From Patulibacter sp052039575 (GTDB lineage Bacteria > Actinomycetota > Thermoleophilia > Solirubrobacterales > Solirubrobacteraceae), in assembly GCA_052039575.1 (NCBI GenBank), contig JBQGEK010000328.1:1-39002 (forward strand): a DNA stretch of 39,002 nt. Reading direction: 5' to 3'. The translations under genes were made by a program, and so were the position numbers. The stretch's first letter is position 1. The number at the start of each line of letters is the position of its first letter. Shown here piece by piece: positions 25,060-33,697 of the stretch. The notes under the pieces were generated by a model. The model made no database searches, was not told the DNA's origin, and saw nothing but the letters and a program-made list of their open reading frames with translations.

Positions 25060-26484
25060 GTGCTCGTCCCGTCCTGGCTCCTACGTGCCGCACGGCGTCG
25101 ACCCGACCACGAGGCGCTCGTCGGTCCCGGGTACGCCCTGAGCTACGCCGAGCTGCGGGCTGCCGTCGACGCGCGCGCGAGCGAGCTGCATGCGGCGGGC
25201 GCCCGCCAGGGCGAGCGCGTCGGGCTGCTGCTGCCGCCCGGTTGCGACTTCGTGGTGACGTTGCATGCGGTGCTCCGGCTCGGAGCCGTCGCCGTCCCGC
25301 TCGACCCGCAGCTGCCGGACGAGGAGCGCACGCGGCGGCTGGCGGGGGCGACGCTGACCGTGGCCCCGGAGGGCCCGCACTGGAGTGCAGTCGACCCGCT
25401 CATAGCCGGCCAACCGCACACCAGTCGGCGTGCGGAGCCGGCGGACGACGTTCCGCTGCTCGACGACCACGATCTGGATGCGACCGCGATCGTCGTCCAC
25501 ACCAGCGGCACCAGCGGCGCGGCCAAGCCGATCGCGTTGACCTACGGCAACTGGCTGTGGAGCGCGATCGGCTCGGCGGCGACGCTCGGCTGCCCGCCCG
25601 ACGAACGCTGGCTGTGCGCGATGCCGCTGCACCACGTCGGCGGTTTGAGCGTGCTGATCCGCAGCGTGATCGCCACCACCACCGCGGTGGTCCACCCCAG
25701 CTGGGACACCGAGCGGGTGCTCGACGCGCTGACGGTGGACGACGAGCCGGCGGGCGCGGGGCGAGCGCGTCCGACGATCGTCTCGCTGGTGCCGACCACC
25801 CTCCGGCGGCTGCTCGACGCCGGGCTGCGGGGCCCGGACGCCCCAGGACCCACGCCCGCCCACGGGCTGCGCTGGGTGCTGCTCGGCGGCGCCGCGATTC
25901 CCGCCGGGCTCCTGGAGGCCGCCGCGGCCGCGGACGTTCCCGTCGCGCCGACCTACGGGATGAGCGAGGCGGCCAGCCAGATCGCCACGCTCGGTCCGCC
26001 ACTGTTCTGCACCACCGTGCGGATCGCCGATGCCGACGGTCGCCCGACCGCCGAGCCGGACGTCGTCGGCGAGATCCTCGTCCGCGGGCCGACCGTCTCC
26101 GCGGCCGTGCTCGGACCGGCGGGCTGGCTGCGCACGGGGGACCTCGGCCGGCTCGACGCGCGCGGGCACCTGTCCGTCGTCGGTCGGACCGCCGACACGA
26201 TCATCAGCGGCGGCGAGAACGTGCTGCCGCTCGAGGTCGAGCGGGTGCTCGACCGGATCGACGGGGTTCGCGAGTCGGCCGTCTTCGGCCGGCCCGATCC
26301 CGAGTGGGGGGAGCGGGTCTGCGCACAGCTGATCGTCGACCAGCCGGACGACTTCGACCTGGGCGCGCTGCGGCAGCAGGCCCGCCTGCTGCTCGCGCCG
26401 CACCAGCGCCCGCGCGAGATCGAGCTCGTCGCCGAGCTGCCGCGGACCCCGTCGGGCAAGCTGCTGCGCCGCGCACTGCGCTGA
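25060..26484 (+). CDS. menE: o-Succinylbenzoate-CoA ligase
   Basis: Adenylate-forming enzyme that activates o-succinylbenzoate with CoA. The 474 residues carry the AMP-binding core motifs: the P-loop VHTSGTSGAAKPIAL, MPLHHVGGLSVLIR, LGGAAIPAGLLEAA, YGMSEAASQ, WLRTGDLGRLD, ISGGENVLPLEVERVL and the C-terminal catalytic lysine in PRTPSGKLLRR. The compact size and the divergent menB gene favour MenE over a fatty acyl-CoA ligase. The GTG at 25060 is chosen from the -10 position; an earlier ATG 30 nt upstream would overlap the promoter. Confidence 0.92.
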   Translation: MLVPSWLLRAARRRPDHEALVGPGYALSYAELRAAVDARASELHAAGARQGERVGLLLPPGCDFVVTLHAVLRLGAVAVPLDPQLPDEERTRRLAGATLTVAPEGPHWSAVDPLIAGQPHTSRRAEPADDVPLLDDHDLDATAIVVHTSGTSGAAKPIALTYGNWLWSAIGSAATLGCPPDERWLCAMPLHHVGGLSVLIRSVIATTTAVVHPSWDTERVLDALTVDDEPAGAGRARPTIVSLVPTTLRRLLDAGLRGPDAPGPTPAHGLRWVLLGGAAIPAGLLEAAAAADVPVAPTYGMSEAASQIATLGPPLFCTTVRIADADGRPTAEPDVVGEILVRGPTVSAAVLGPAGWLRTGDLGRLDARGHLSVVGRTADTIISGGENVLPLEVERVLDRIDGVRESAVFGRPDPEWGERVCAQLIVDQPDDFDLGALRQQARLLLAPHQRPREIELVAELPRTPSGKLLRRALR

Positions 26485-26548
26485 CGAGGAGGACCGCCCG
26501 TGCGCCGTCGGCGCGTCGCCGGCACCTCGGCATGGGACGATCTCCGCC

Positions 26549-27427
26549 GTGAGCTCCGCCGACGACGCCCCGACGCCCGACGACCAGCGCGCGGAGAGCC
26601 GCGCGTACTGGGAGAAGACCGCGGCCGGCTGGGACGCCCACCGCGCGTGGGTCGAGCAGAGCATGGGCGCGGTCTCCCACGCGATGGTCGACGCCGTCTC
26701 GCCGCAACCCGGCCACGTCGTGCTGGAGGCGGCCGCCGGTCTCGGCGAGACCGGGCTGCTCGCGGCCGAGCTGGTCCACCCCGGTGGACGCGTGATCATC
26801 AGCGACGGCGCCGAGGCGATGGTCGAAGCGGCCAAGCGCCGGGTCCAGGAGCGCGGGGCCGCCAACGTCGAGGTCACTCCGATGGAGCTCGAGTGGCTCG
26901 ACATGGACGCCGCGTCGGTCGACGCGGTGCTGGTCCGCTTCGGCTACATGCTCGTCCCCGACCCGGAGACCGCACTGCGCGACGCGCGACGCGTGATCCG
27001 GCCCGGCGGACGGATCGCGCTCGCCGTCTGGGCCGAGGAGGCCGTCAACCCGTGGATGGTCACGGGCCGCGCGGTGCTCGCCGAGCACGGGCTGGGCGAG
27101 TGGCCGGTCCCGCCCGGCACCCCCGGACCATTCGCGCTGAGCGATCCCGAGGCGCTGATCGAGCTGGTCGCCGGCGCCGGCTTCGTGCTTCCCGAGCTGA
27201 CCCGGGTCGAGCTGACGTTCCGCTCCCCGGACGTCGCGACGGCGCGCGAGCGGTTCCTCGGGCTGTCCGGCCGCGCCCGGGAGGCCCTCGACGCCGTCCC
27301 GGACGACCAGCGCGCCGCGGTCGAGCGTGCGCTCGACGCCGCGCTCGCCGCGCACCCCGATCCGGAAGGCCCCGCCGGCGCGGTTGCGCTACCGGGAGTA
27401 GCATTGGTCGTCGCCGCCGACGCCTGA
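26549..27427 (+). CDS. Class I SAM-dependent methyltransferase
   Basis: 292 residues with a UbiE-like Rossmann methyltransferase fold. Motif I is VLEAAAGLGETG (about 58-69), the acidic SAM-ribose residue is Asp in RVIISDGAEAM, and the later motif is ARRVIRPGGRIALAVWAEEAVNPW. The position beside menE makes it a candidate for the missing demethylmenaquinone methyltransferase, but motif I differs from the usual D-V-x-x-G-T-G form and there is no UbiE signature, so I leave it unnamed. A GACGAT hexamer 7 nt before the GTG may be its -10. Confidence 0.85.
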   Translation: MSSADDAPTPDDQRAESRAYWEKTAAGWDAHRAWVEQSMGAVSHAMVDAVSPQPGHVVLEAAAGLGETGLLAAELVHPGGRVIISDGAEAMVEAAKRRVQERGAANVEVTPMELEWLDMDAASVDAVLVRFGYMLVPDPETALRDARRVIRPGGRIALAVWAEEAVNPWMVTGRAVLAEHGLGEWPVPPGTPGPFALSDPEALIELVAGAGFVLPELTRVELTFRSPDVATARERFLGLSGRAREALDAVPDDQRAAVERALDAALAAHPDPEGPAGAVALPGVALVVAADA

Positions 27428-27450
27428 TCGCGCCTGATTGAGCGCCGTCG

Positions 27451-27456
27451 TAGTAT
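27451..27456 (+). promoter_or_regulatory. -10 hexamer TAGTAT of ilvC, leaderless
   Basis: TAGTAT is followed by 9 nt and the ilvC ATG at 27466. No Shine-Dalgarno sequence lies between them. Confidence 0.55.
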
Positions 27457-27465
27457 CCGCGTTCT

Positions 27466-28467
27466 ATGTTTTACGACGACGACGCAGACCTGACGCTGCT
27501 CGACGGCAAGACCGTCGCCATCATCGGGTTCGGATCCCAGGGCCACGCCCACGCGCAGAACCTCAAGGACTCCGGCGTCAACGTCGTAGTCGGCCTCCGC
27601 GAGGGCTCCTCGTCGGTCCAGAAGGCCAAGGACGCCGGCCTCGAGGTGCTCTCGATCGAGGACGCGTCGCAGAAGGGCGACATCGTCCAGATCCTCTGCC
27701 CCGACGAGACGCACCGCGACGTCTGGGAGAACCACGTCGCCCAGGGCATCTCGTCCGGCAACTTGGTCCTCTTCGGTCACGGCTTCTCGGTTCTCTACGG
27801 CGAGGTCACCCCGCCGGAGGACGTCGACGTCGCGCTCGCCGCCCCGAAGGGTCCGGGCCACCTCGTTCGTCGTCAGTACCTCGAGGGCTCGGGCGTTCCC
27901 GGCCTGATCGCCGTCCACCAGAACGCCACGGGCAACGCCCGCGAGCTGGCCCTGGCGTACGCCAAGGGCATCGGCTGCACCCGCGGCGGCGTCATCGAGA
28001 CGACGTTCAAGGACGAGACCGAGACCGACCTGTTCGGCGAGCAGGCCGTGCTCTGCGGCGGTGCGTCGGCGCTGGTCCAGACCGGCTTCGAGGTCCTGAC
28101 CGAGGCCGGCTACTCGCCGGAGATGGCCTACTTCGAGGTCCTCCACGAGCTCAAGCTGATCGTCGACCTGATGTACGAGAAGGGTCTCGCGGGCATGCGG
28201 TACTCGATCTCGAACACCGCCGAGTACGGCGACCTGACCCGTGGTCCGCGCGTCGTCAACGCGGAGACGAAGAAGGAGATGCAGAAGATCCTGAAGGAGA
28301 TCCAGGACGGCGACTTCGCCCGGGAGTTCATCGCCGAGCACCGCGCCGGCAACGAGAACTTCAACCGCCTGCGCGAGCAGCAGGCGGCGCTGCAGATCGA
28401 GTCCACCGGCAAGGAGCTCCGCTCCAAGATGGACTGGATCGACGACGACGGCTTCGCCCAGGGCTGA
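27466..28467 (+). CDS. ilvC: Ketol-acid reductoisomerase (class I)
   Basis: Isomerises and reduces acetolactate or acetohydroxybutyrate, the second step of branched-chain amino acid synthesis. The 333 residues are class I size. The Rossmann motif is GFGSQGHAHAQNLKDSG, and the cofactor loop GLREGSSSVQKAKDAG carries the Arg/Ser pattern usual for NADPH. The knotted C-terminal domain has the Mg ligands in DETETDLFGEQAVLCGG and in the ELKLIVDLMYEKG helix region. Unlike the common ilvBNC operon, it lies 15 kb from ilvBN with its own leaderless promoter. A strong hairpin follows. Confidence 0.97.
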   Translation: MFYDDDADLTLLDGKTVAIIGFGSQGHAHAQNLKDSGVNVVVGLREGSSSVQKAKDAGLEVLSIEDASQKGDIVQILCPDETHRDVWENHVAQGISSGNLVLFGHGFSVLYGEVTPPEDVDVALAAPKGPGHLVRRQYLEGSGVPGLIAVHQNATGNARELALAYAKGIGCTRGGVIETTFKDETETDLFGEQAVLCGGASALVQTGFEVLTEAGYSPEMAYFEVLHELKLIVDLMYEKGLAGMRYSISNTAEYGDLTRGPRVVNAETKKEMQKILKEIQDGDFAREFIAEHRAGNENFNRLREQQAALQIESTGKELRSKMDWIDDDGFAQG

Positions 28468-28490
28468 GGCCCACCGGAGCCCACCCGCCC

Positions 28491-28513
28491 GCGCTTCGCA
28501 TCTCGCGAAGCGC
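28491..28513. repeat. Nine-base-pair hairpin downstream of ilvC
   Basis: GCGCTTCGC and GCGAAGCGC form a perfect stem with a 5-nt loop, 24 nt after the ilvC stop and upstream of the stronger terminator. It may help protect or end the ilvC transcript. Confidence 0.4.
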
Positions 28514-28599
28514 TTCGCTCGGCAGTACTGGCGTACAGCTCTCGCTCGCGCGCCACGACCTGCTCGGCCCGCGGTTCCCGCAGAGCCGCGTGCTGAATC

Positions 28600-28625
28600 G
28601 AAGGCCCCGCCGTTGCGGGGCCTTC
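28600..28625. terminator. Bidirectional terminator between ilvC and the ligase operon
   Basis: GAAGGCCCCG and CGGGGCCTTC form a perfect 10-bp stem with a 6-nt loop, followed by GTCGTTCT. It lies 7 nt from the stop codon of the convergent ligase operon, so it probably serves both directions. Confidence 0.8.
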
Positions 28626-28632
28626 GTCGTTC

Positions 28633-29769
28633 TCAGAGCGCGTCGGCGATCCGCTCGACGAGCTGCGGCAGCCGCTCGGCGCCGTCAGTCAGATCACGTT
28701 GGCGCATCGCGCCGTTGTGGCGGGCGAGCTCCTCGACTGCGTCGAGCTCGGAACGGCAGGCCAGGTCGTCGGCGTGCGGGCGCAGCACCGGCATCAGCGC
28801 GGCGAGCCGGTCGGCCAGCGGCACCCGGCTCGCCGACGCCGGGGAGATCAGCTCGGCACGGTGGCCGTCGCGCGCGGCGATGAACCGGTTCTCCTCCCAG
28901 ACCTCCGGCGGAGCACGGGACGCGGTCTCGGCCCAGCCCTCCTCGATCTCCATCCGCACCAGGCACTGGACCAGCGCGACCAACGCGGCGGTCGATGCGA
29001 TGTCGGTCTGCGCGTCCATGATCCGGATCTCGAGCGTGCCGAGCTTCGGCTGCATCCGGATGTCCCACCACAGGTACGACGCGTCCGGGAACGCGTCGCA
29101 GGCGATCAGCAGGTCGACGGTCCGAACCCATTCCTCGTAGCCGTCGAACCGCCGGGGGATCCCGACCCGCGGAAACGCCTGGAACAGCGGGGTGCGCGAC
29201 GACGCCAGGCCGGTGTCGCGGCCTTGCCAGTAGGGCGAGTTGGCCGACAGCGCCAGCAGCATCGGCAGGTGCACGCGCATCCGGTTGAACGCCGTGATCG
29301 CCTGCTCGGCGCTCGCGACGCCGACGTGGACGTGCAGCGCGAAGGTCGGCTCGCGGTGGGCGAGCTCGCGCATCGAGCCGTAGACCGCGGCCTGGCGCGG
29401 CCCGGCGCCGACGGCGGTCTCGTTCCAGACCACGAACGGATGGGTGCCCGACGAGCCGACCCGCAGGCTCAGCGTCGCGCAGGTCGCCGCCACCGCGTCG
29501 CGCATCGCCCGCAGATCGGCGATTGCCGTGGCGACTCTCCGGTGCACGCCGGTCTCGATCTCGATCGCGCTGGCGTGGGTCTCCGGCGCGACCCGCGCGC
29601 GCAAGGCGGGATCGACCCGCGGCAGCACCTCGGCCGCCGCTTGGGCCAGGTTCCAGTCTCCGGGCGAGAGCAGCATCAGCTCCTCCTCGATCCCGATCGT
29701 CGTCGCGGAGCGTTCCGCGTCGTGCGGCCACCGTGCCCAGGGTGAGAGCTCACGGCGGCCGGCGGTCAT
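28633..29769 (-). CDS. GCS2-family carboxylate-amine ligase (YbdK/EgtA-like)
   Basis: Glutamate-cysteine-ligase type 2 family, which joins a glutamate (or similar) carboxylate to an amine with ATP. The 378 residues contain TIGIEEELMLLSPGDW (metal-binding Glu), ASAIEIETGVHR, LHVHVGVASAEQAI (His and Val of the active site), ANSPYWQGRDTGLASSR and WWDIRMQPKLGTLEIRIMDAQ. The substrate is unknown, and weak glutamate-cysteine ligase activity is the usual family default. The ATG at 29769 overlaps the stop of the ATP-grasp gene (ATGA). It is the last gene of a three-gene operon with that gene and a glutamine-amidotransferase-like hydrolase. Confidence 0.9.
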   Translation of the reverse strand: MTAGRRELSPWARWPHDAERSATTIGIEEELMLLSPGDWNLAQAAAEVLPRVDPALRARVAPETHASAIEIETGVHRRVATAIADLRAMRDAVAATCATLSLRVGSSGTHPFVVWNETAVGAGPRQAAVYGSMRELAHREPTFALHVHVGVASAEQAITAFNRMRVHLPMLLALSANSPYWQGRDTGLASSRTPLFQAFPRVGIPRRFDGYEEWVRTVDLLIACDAFPDASYLWWDIRMQPKLGTLEIRIMDAQTDIASTAALVALVQCLVRMEIEEGWAETASRAPPEVWEENRFIAARDGHRAELISPASASRVPLADRLAALMPVLRPHADDLACRSELDAVEELARHNGAMRQRDLTDGAERLPQLVERIADAL

Positions 29770-31265
29770 CGCCGCACCCACGTGTCCTTGCCGCCACCGC
29801 CCCGCGACGAGTTGACCACCAGCTCCCCGGCCGCGAGGGCGACCCGCGTCAGCCCGCCGGGCAGCAGCCGCCAGCCGCCGGCGCCGTCGGCGAGCACGAA
29901 CGGCCGCAGGTCGACGTGGCGCGGCTGCAACCGGCCGTCGCTCACCGTCGGATGCGTCGAGAGCATGACCGCGTCCTGGGCGATCCAGGCCGCCGGATCG
30001 GCATCGATGGCCGCCACGGTCTCGCGCAGCTCGGCCGCAGACGCGTGCGGGCCGATCACGACGCCACGACCGCCCTGTCCAGCACGCGGCTTGAACACCA
30101 GTTCCGCAGCGCGTTCCAACGCGGCGGCGCGTTGTCCCGGGTCATCGAGGTCGTGGGCGGGGACGTCGGGCATCAACGGATCCTCGCCGCAGAAGTACCG
30201 GATCAGGTCCGGAACGTGCGGGTAGATCGCCTTGTCGTCGGCCACACCAGCGCCATACCCGTTCATCACGCCGATACACGCGGACCGCATCGCGGGCAGC
30301 AGCAGCGCGCCGTCCGGGGTCAGCTCCCCGCTCGGGCTGCGCAGCGCCGCGGCATCCGTCCGGCGGTAGACGGCGGAGACCGGCCGCCCGTCGTCCCGGA
30401 GTTGCAATCGGTCGTTGCGCAGCCGCAACTCGGCGGGGGTGACGAGCGGGACGTCCATCAGCGCGGCGAGCTGCTCGTGCTCCCACCAGGCCGTGTTGTG
30501 ACGGCCGTCGGACAGCAGCACCGCGATTCCGTCGGGGTCGGCGGTCGGCGGCACGGTGGCACCGAGCGCGGTGCGCAGCGCCGCGCCGATCCCGTCCAGC
30601 GGCGCGACGTCGTCGGGCACGCCCAGCACGGCGTCGCTCGCTTGACGGGCAGCGAGCATGTACGCCAGGCCGGACGGCGAGCGGGTGTTGTCCTCGAGCA
30701 CCCGGAAGCGACCGTGTCCGTCGCGGACCAGGTCGAGGCCGCAGAGCCCGAGCGCCACCGGCGGCGCGGGGAGGTCGGCGAGGTCCGGCTCGGTGAACGG
30801 GGAGTTGTCGACCAGCGCCGCCGGTACGACCCCGTCGGCGACGGCGTGGCGCGGCCCGTGAACGTCCGCGACGAAGCGGTCGAGCGCTCGCACCCGCTGC
30901 GCGAGCCCCTGTTCGAGCGCCTCCCACTCGGCGGCGTCGATCACCCGCGGGATGGGGTCGACGACGAACGGGCCCGCGTCGTCACCGAAGCGGATCCGTC
31001 GGCGGCCGAGCTCGTCCATGGTCGCGGCGACCGCGCGGTCGAGCCCGATGGCGTCGAGCGCGCGCAGCGGCTCGCGGTGGGACGGGCGGACCGTTCCGTG
31101 CTCGTCGACCGCCTCGTCCCACGCGTCGGGCCCCGGGTCGTACCCGCCCGCGACGGTGGCGTCAGCGCGGCGCGGCATCACCGGACGCCCGTTCGGTGGT
31201 CGGTCCGGGACCCGACGGTGCCGCTCGGTCGCCCACGGCCGGCGCGGTCCGGGGGTGGCCGTCAC
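29766..31265 (-). CDS. Circularly permuted ATP-grasp protein (DUF404/DUF407 type)
   Basis: Amide- or peptide-bond-forming ligase fold with permuted ATP-grasp order. Recognisable segments include YDPGPDAWDEAVDEHG, RVIDAAEWEALEQGLAQRVRALDRFVADVHGPR, GLDLVRDGHGRFRVLEDNTRSPSGLAYMLAARQ, MNGYGAGVADDKAIYPHVPDLIRYF, the ATP-site lysine in LVFKPRAGQGGRGVVIG, and a C-terminal SRGGGGKDTWV. The usual companion alpha-E domain gene is absent here; a GCS2 ligase takes its place. I start at the GTG at 31265, whose TGA overlap with the upstream hydrolase suggests coupling; an ATG at 31178 would drop a 29-residue Arg/Pro-rich extension. Substrates are unknown. Confidence 0.85.
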   Translation of the reverse strand: MTATPGPRRPWATERHRRVPDRPPNGRPVMPRRADATVAGGYDPGPDAWDEAVDEHGTVRPSHREPLRALDAIGLDRAVAATMDELGRRRIRFGDDAGPFVVDPIPRVIDAAEWEALEQGLAQRVRALDRFVADVHGPRHAVADGVVPAALVDNSPFTEPDLADLPAPPVALGLCGLDLVRDGHGRFRVLEDNTRSPSGLAYMLAARQASDAVLGVPDDVAPLDGIGAALRTALGATVPPTADPDGIAVLLSDGRHNTAWWEHEQLAALMDVPLVTPAELRLRNDRLQLRDDGRPVSAVYRRTDAAALRSPSGELTPDGALLLPAMRSACIGVMNGYGAGVADDKAIYPHVPDLIRYFCGEDPLMPDVPAHDLDDPGQRAAALERAAELVFKPRAGQGGRGVVIGPHASAAELRETVAAIDADPAAWIAQDAVMLSTHPTVSDGRLQPRHVDLRPFVLADGAGGWRLLPGGLTRVALAAGELVVNSSRGGGGKDTWVRR

Positions 31266-32035
31266 GCATCGACGACCTGCCTCCGGGCTGCGTGGACGAG
31301 GCCTGAGAACAGCGCGGCGTGCCGGGGGTCGTGCACCAGCGACTCGACGTGCCACTGGACGCCGACCAGGAACGGGTGATCGGTGGCCTCGAAGCCCTCG
31401 ACGATCCCATCCTCGGCCCAAGCCGTCATCCGCAGATCGCGGCCGAGCTCGCGGACCGCCTGGTGATGGAACGAGTTGACGGGCAGGTGGTGGCGGTGAC
31501 CCTCGGCCTCCCCGTAGGTCAGTCCGGCGAGCGTCGAGTCGCCGTCGATCACGATCGAATGCGTCATCACCGTCCCCGGGTCCATCTGGCGGTGGACGAC
31601 GTCCGACGGCTGCTCCGTCGGGATGTCCTGCCACAGCCGGCCACCGCGCGCCACGTTGACCAGCTGCATGCCGCGGCAGATCGCGAGGATCGGCAGACCC
31701 AGCTCGTCGGCGGCTCGGACGACCTCGAGCTCGTGCCGGTCGCTGTCGGGCTCGGTCGGACCGAGGTGGTCGTGCGGCCCCTCGCCGTAGAGCGACGGGT
31801 CGATGTCCGGCCCACCCGACACGACCAGCGCGTCGAGCCTCCCGATCAGGGCCTCGTCGGGCAGGCTGCCGGGCGGGATCACGATCGGGATCCCGCCCGC
31901 GCCGGAGACCGCATCGGCGTAGTCCATGCCCAGCATCAGCTTGCGCTGCGGGAACTCGGACGACGACTGCGATCCCGGCTGCTGCGGAGCACTGAGCTCC
32001 GCGGTGGTGATGCCGACGAGCACGGAACCGGACAC
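31262..32035 (-). CDS. Class I glutamine amidotransferase-like hydrolase, peptidase C26 (PuuD-like)
   Basis: 257 residues with a complete gamma-glutamyl hydrolase triad: Cys120 in LAICRGMQLVNVARGG, His229 and Glu231 in GVQWHVES. VVSGGPDIDPSLYGE and NSFHHQAV are typical of the PuuD branch, which removes gamma-glutamyl groups from amines. It is the first gene of the ligase operon and overlaps the ATP-grasp gene by 4 nt, so it probably edits, recycles or trims the gamma-glutamyl product of the two ligases. The GTG at 32035 lies 7 nt after TAGCGT; another GTG 9 nt upstream falls in that box. Confidence 0.9.
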   Translation of the reverse strand: MSGSVLVGITTAELSAPQQPGSQSSSEFPQRKLMLGMDYADAVSGAGGIPIVIPPGSLPDEALIGRLDALVVSGGPDIDPSLYGEGPHDHLGPTEPDSDRHELEVVRAADELGLPILAICRGMQLVNVARGGRLWQDIPTEQPSDVVHRQMDPGTVMTHSIVIDGDSTLAGLTYGEAEGHRHHLPVNSFHHQAVRELGRDLRMTAWAEDGIVEGFEATDHPFLVGVQWHVESLVHDPRHAALFSGLVHAARRQVVDA

Positions 32036-32042
32036 GCTTCCC

Positions 32043-32048
32043 ACGCTA
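32043..32048 (-). promoter_or_regulatory. -10 hexamer TAGCGT of the ligase operon, leaderless
   Basis: On the minus strand TAGCGT is followed by 7 nt and the GTG at 32035; no ribosome binding site is present. It lies in the 95-nt gap after the M32 gene, so the operon is probably transcribed separately from it. Confidence 0.45.
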
Positions 32049-32130
32049 GCCAGGCGTCCTCGGGACCGCGTCGGTACGGGGGGATCCGCGGCGCGGCCCG
32101 CGCTCGACTCACCCGCGGGGTGAGTGCCGT

Positions 32131-33612
32131 CTAGACCCCGTACAGCACCCCGTACTTGGTCCGCAGGTAGCGCATCAGCGGTCCGGAGTCGAGGCCCTGG
32201 CCGGTCACCGCGCGAAGGATCTCGTCGCCGGTCCGCGTCCGGCCGTGACGGTGGACGTTCTCGCCGAGCCAGTCGCGCAGGCCCGACAGGTCCCCGGCGG
32301 CGATCGACGCCTCCAGCCGGGGCAGCTGCTCGTGCGCCGCCTCCCACAGCTGGCCGGCGATGATCGTGCCGATCGCGTAGGTCGGGAAGTACCCGAACTC
32401 GCCCCACGCCCAGTGCGGGTCCTGCAGCACGCCCTTCGCCGGGCCGGGGACCTCGACGCCGAGCAGGTCGCGCATCCGAGCATCCCACGCTGCCGGCACG
32501 TCGTCGACGTCGAGCGTGCCCTCGATCAGCGCGACCTCGAGCTCGAACCGCAGCACGATGTGCAGGCAGTAGGTGGCCTCGTCGGCGTCGACGCGGATCA
32601 GCGATGGCCGTACGGCGTTGATCGACGCCAGGAATCGCTCCAGCGGCAGCGAGCCCAGCCGGTCGGGGAACAGCTGCTGGGCCCGCGGATACCAGTGCTC
32701 CCAGAACGCGGGGGAGCGGCCGACCATGTTCTCCCACAGTCGGCTCTGCGACTCGTGGACGCCGAGCGACGTCCCGGTGCCCACGGTGGTCCGGTCCCAA
32801 CCCTCGTCGACCTGGTGCTCGTAGAGCCCGTGCCCGGTCTCGTGGAGCACGCCGAAGATCCCGATGGCCAGCGACGACTCGTCCTCCAGCGTGGTGATCC
32901 GGATGTCCTCGCGGCCGCCCGAGGTCATGAACGGGTGGACGGCCTCGTCGATCCGCCACGCGCTGTCGTCGTAACCGATCGCGTGGGCCATCTCGAGCGC
33001 CAGCGTCCGCTGGTCGGCGACCGGGAACGGCCCCGTCAGGTCTCCCGGATCGGGCTGCTCGGCGATCGCGGCGATCAGCGGCAGCAGGCCGTCGAGCAGC
33101 GTGGCGAAGACGTCGCGCAGCGCGGTGGTCGTGGCGCCCGGCTCGAACCGCTGGAGCAGCGCGTCGTACGGGTGGTCGACCTCGGGGAAGCAGGCGGCGT
33201 AGGCCCGAGCGTTGTCCACGTGCTCGCGCAGCACGGGGGCGTAGGGCGCGAAGTCATCGTCCGCGCGGGCCGACGCCCAGATTGGCTGGGCGGCCATGGC
33301 CGCCTCGGTCATCGCGGTCACCAGCTCGGACGGCACGCGGGCGGCCCGCACGTGGTCGTCGCGGACCGCGCGGATCAGACCCGGGTCCTCGCCGTCCGCT
33401 TCGGCGGCGTCGAGCGCGGCGCCCAGCGCGGGGGCGGCGGTGCGCTCATGGGCCAGCCGGTCGATCGTCCCGGCGGCGCTGCCGCGGGCCGCCGCACCGC
33501 GCGCGGGCATGAAGGTCTGCTGGTCCCAGCCGAGGATCGATCCCGCGTGGTGCAGGTCAGCCAGCTCCGCCAACCGTGCGCGCAACGTCGAGACCGATTC
33601 GGGGACGCTCAT
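32131..33612 (-). CDS. M32-family carboxypeptidase (Taq/Pfu type)
   Basis: Zinc metallocarboxypeptidase that trims C-terminal residues from peptides in the cytoplasm. The 493 residues are normal for M32. The zinc motif HETGH is in GVLHETGHGLYEHQ (about residue 250), followed by GVHESQSRLWENMVGRS, which supplies the third ligand. ILGWDQQTFMPARGAAARG near the N-terminus and FPTYAIGTIIAGQLWEAA near the C-terminus are family signatures. The ATG at 33612 begins MSVPESVSTLRARLAELADLHH. It lies upstream of the ligase operon on the same strand; peptide turnover might link them, but this is inference. Confidence 0.95.
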   Translation of the reverse strand: MSVPESVSTLRARLAELADLHHAGSILGWDQQTFMPARGAAARGSAAGTIDRLAHERTAAPALGAALDAAEADGEDPGLIRAVRDDHVRAARVPSELVTAMTEAAMAAQPIWASARADDDFAPYAPVLREHVDNARAYAACFPEVDHPYDALLQRFEPGATTTALRDVFATLLDGLLPLIAAIAEQPDPGDLTGPFPVADQRTLALEMAHAIGYDDSAWRIDEAVHPFMTSGGREDIRITTLEDESSLAIGIFGVLHETGHGLYEHQVDEGWDRTTVGTGTSLGVHESQSRLWENMVGRSPAFWEHWYPRAQQLFPDRLGSLPLERFLASINAVRPSLIRVDADEATYCLHIVLRFELEVALIEGTLDVDDVPAAWDARMRDLLGVEVPGPAKGVLQDPHWAWGEFGYFPTYAIGTIIAGQLWEAAHEQLPRLEASIAAGDLSGLRDWLGENVHRHGRTRTGDEILRAVTGQGLDSGPLMRYLRTKYGVLYGV

Positions 33613-33697
33613 CCCGGTATCGTCGCAGCCGAGCGGACAGGTGTTGCGTCGCGGTGAAATCGCGGCCGCGTCACACAGAATCGACGTCGTCCTGCGG

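Noticed and set aside
26549..27427. Firm assignment as menG/ubiE
   Set aside because: Motif I and the family signature do not match; position next to menE is the only support.
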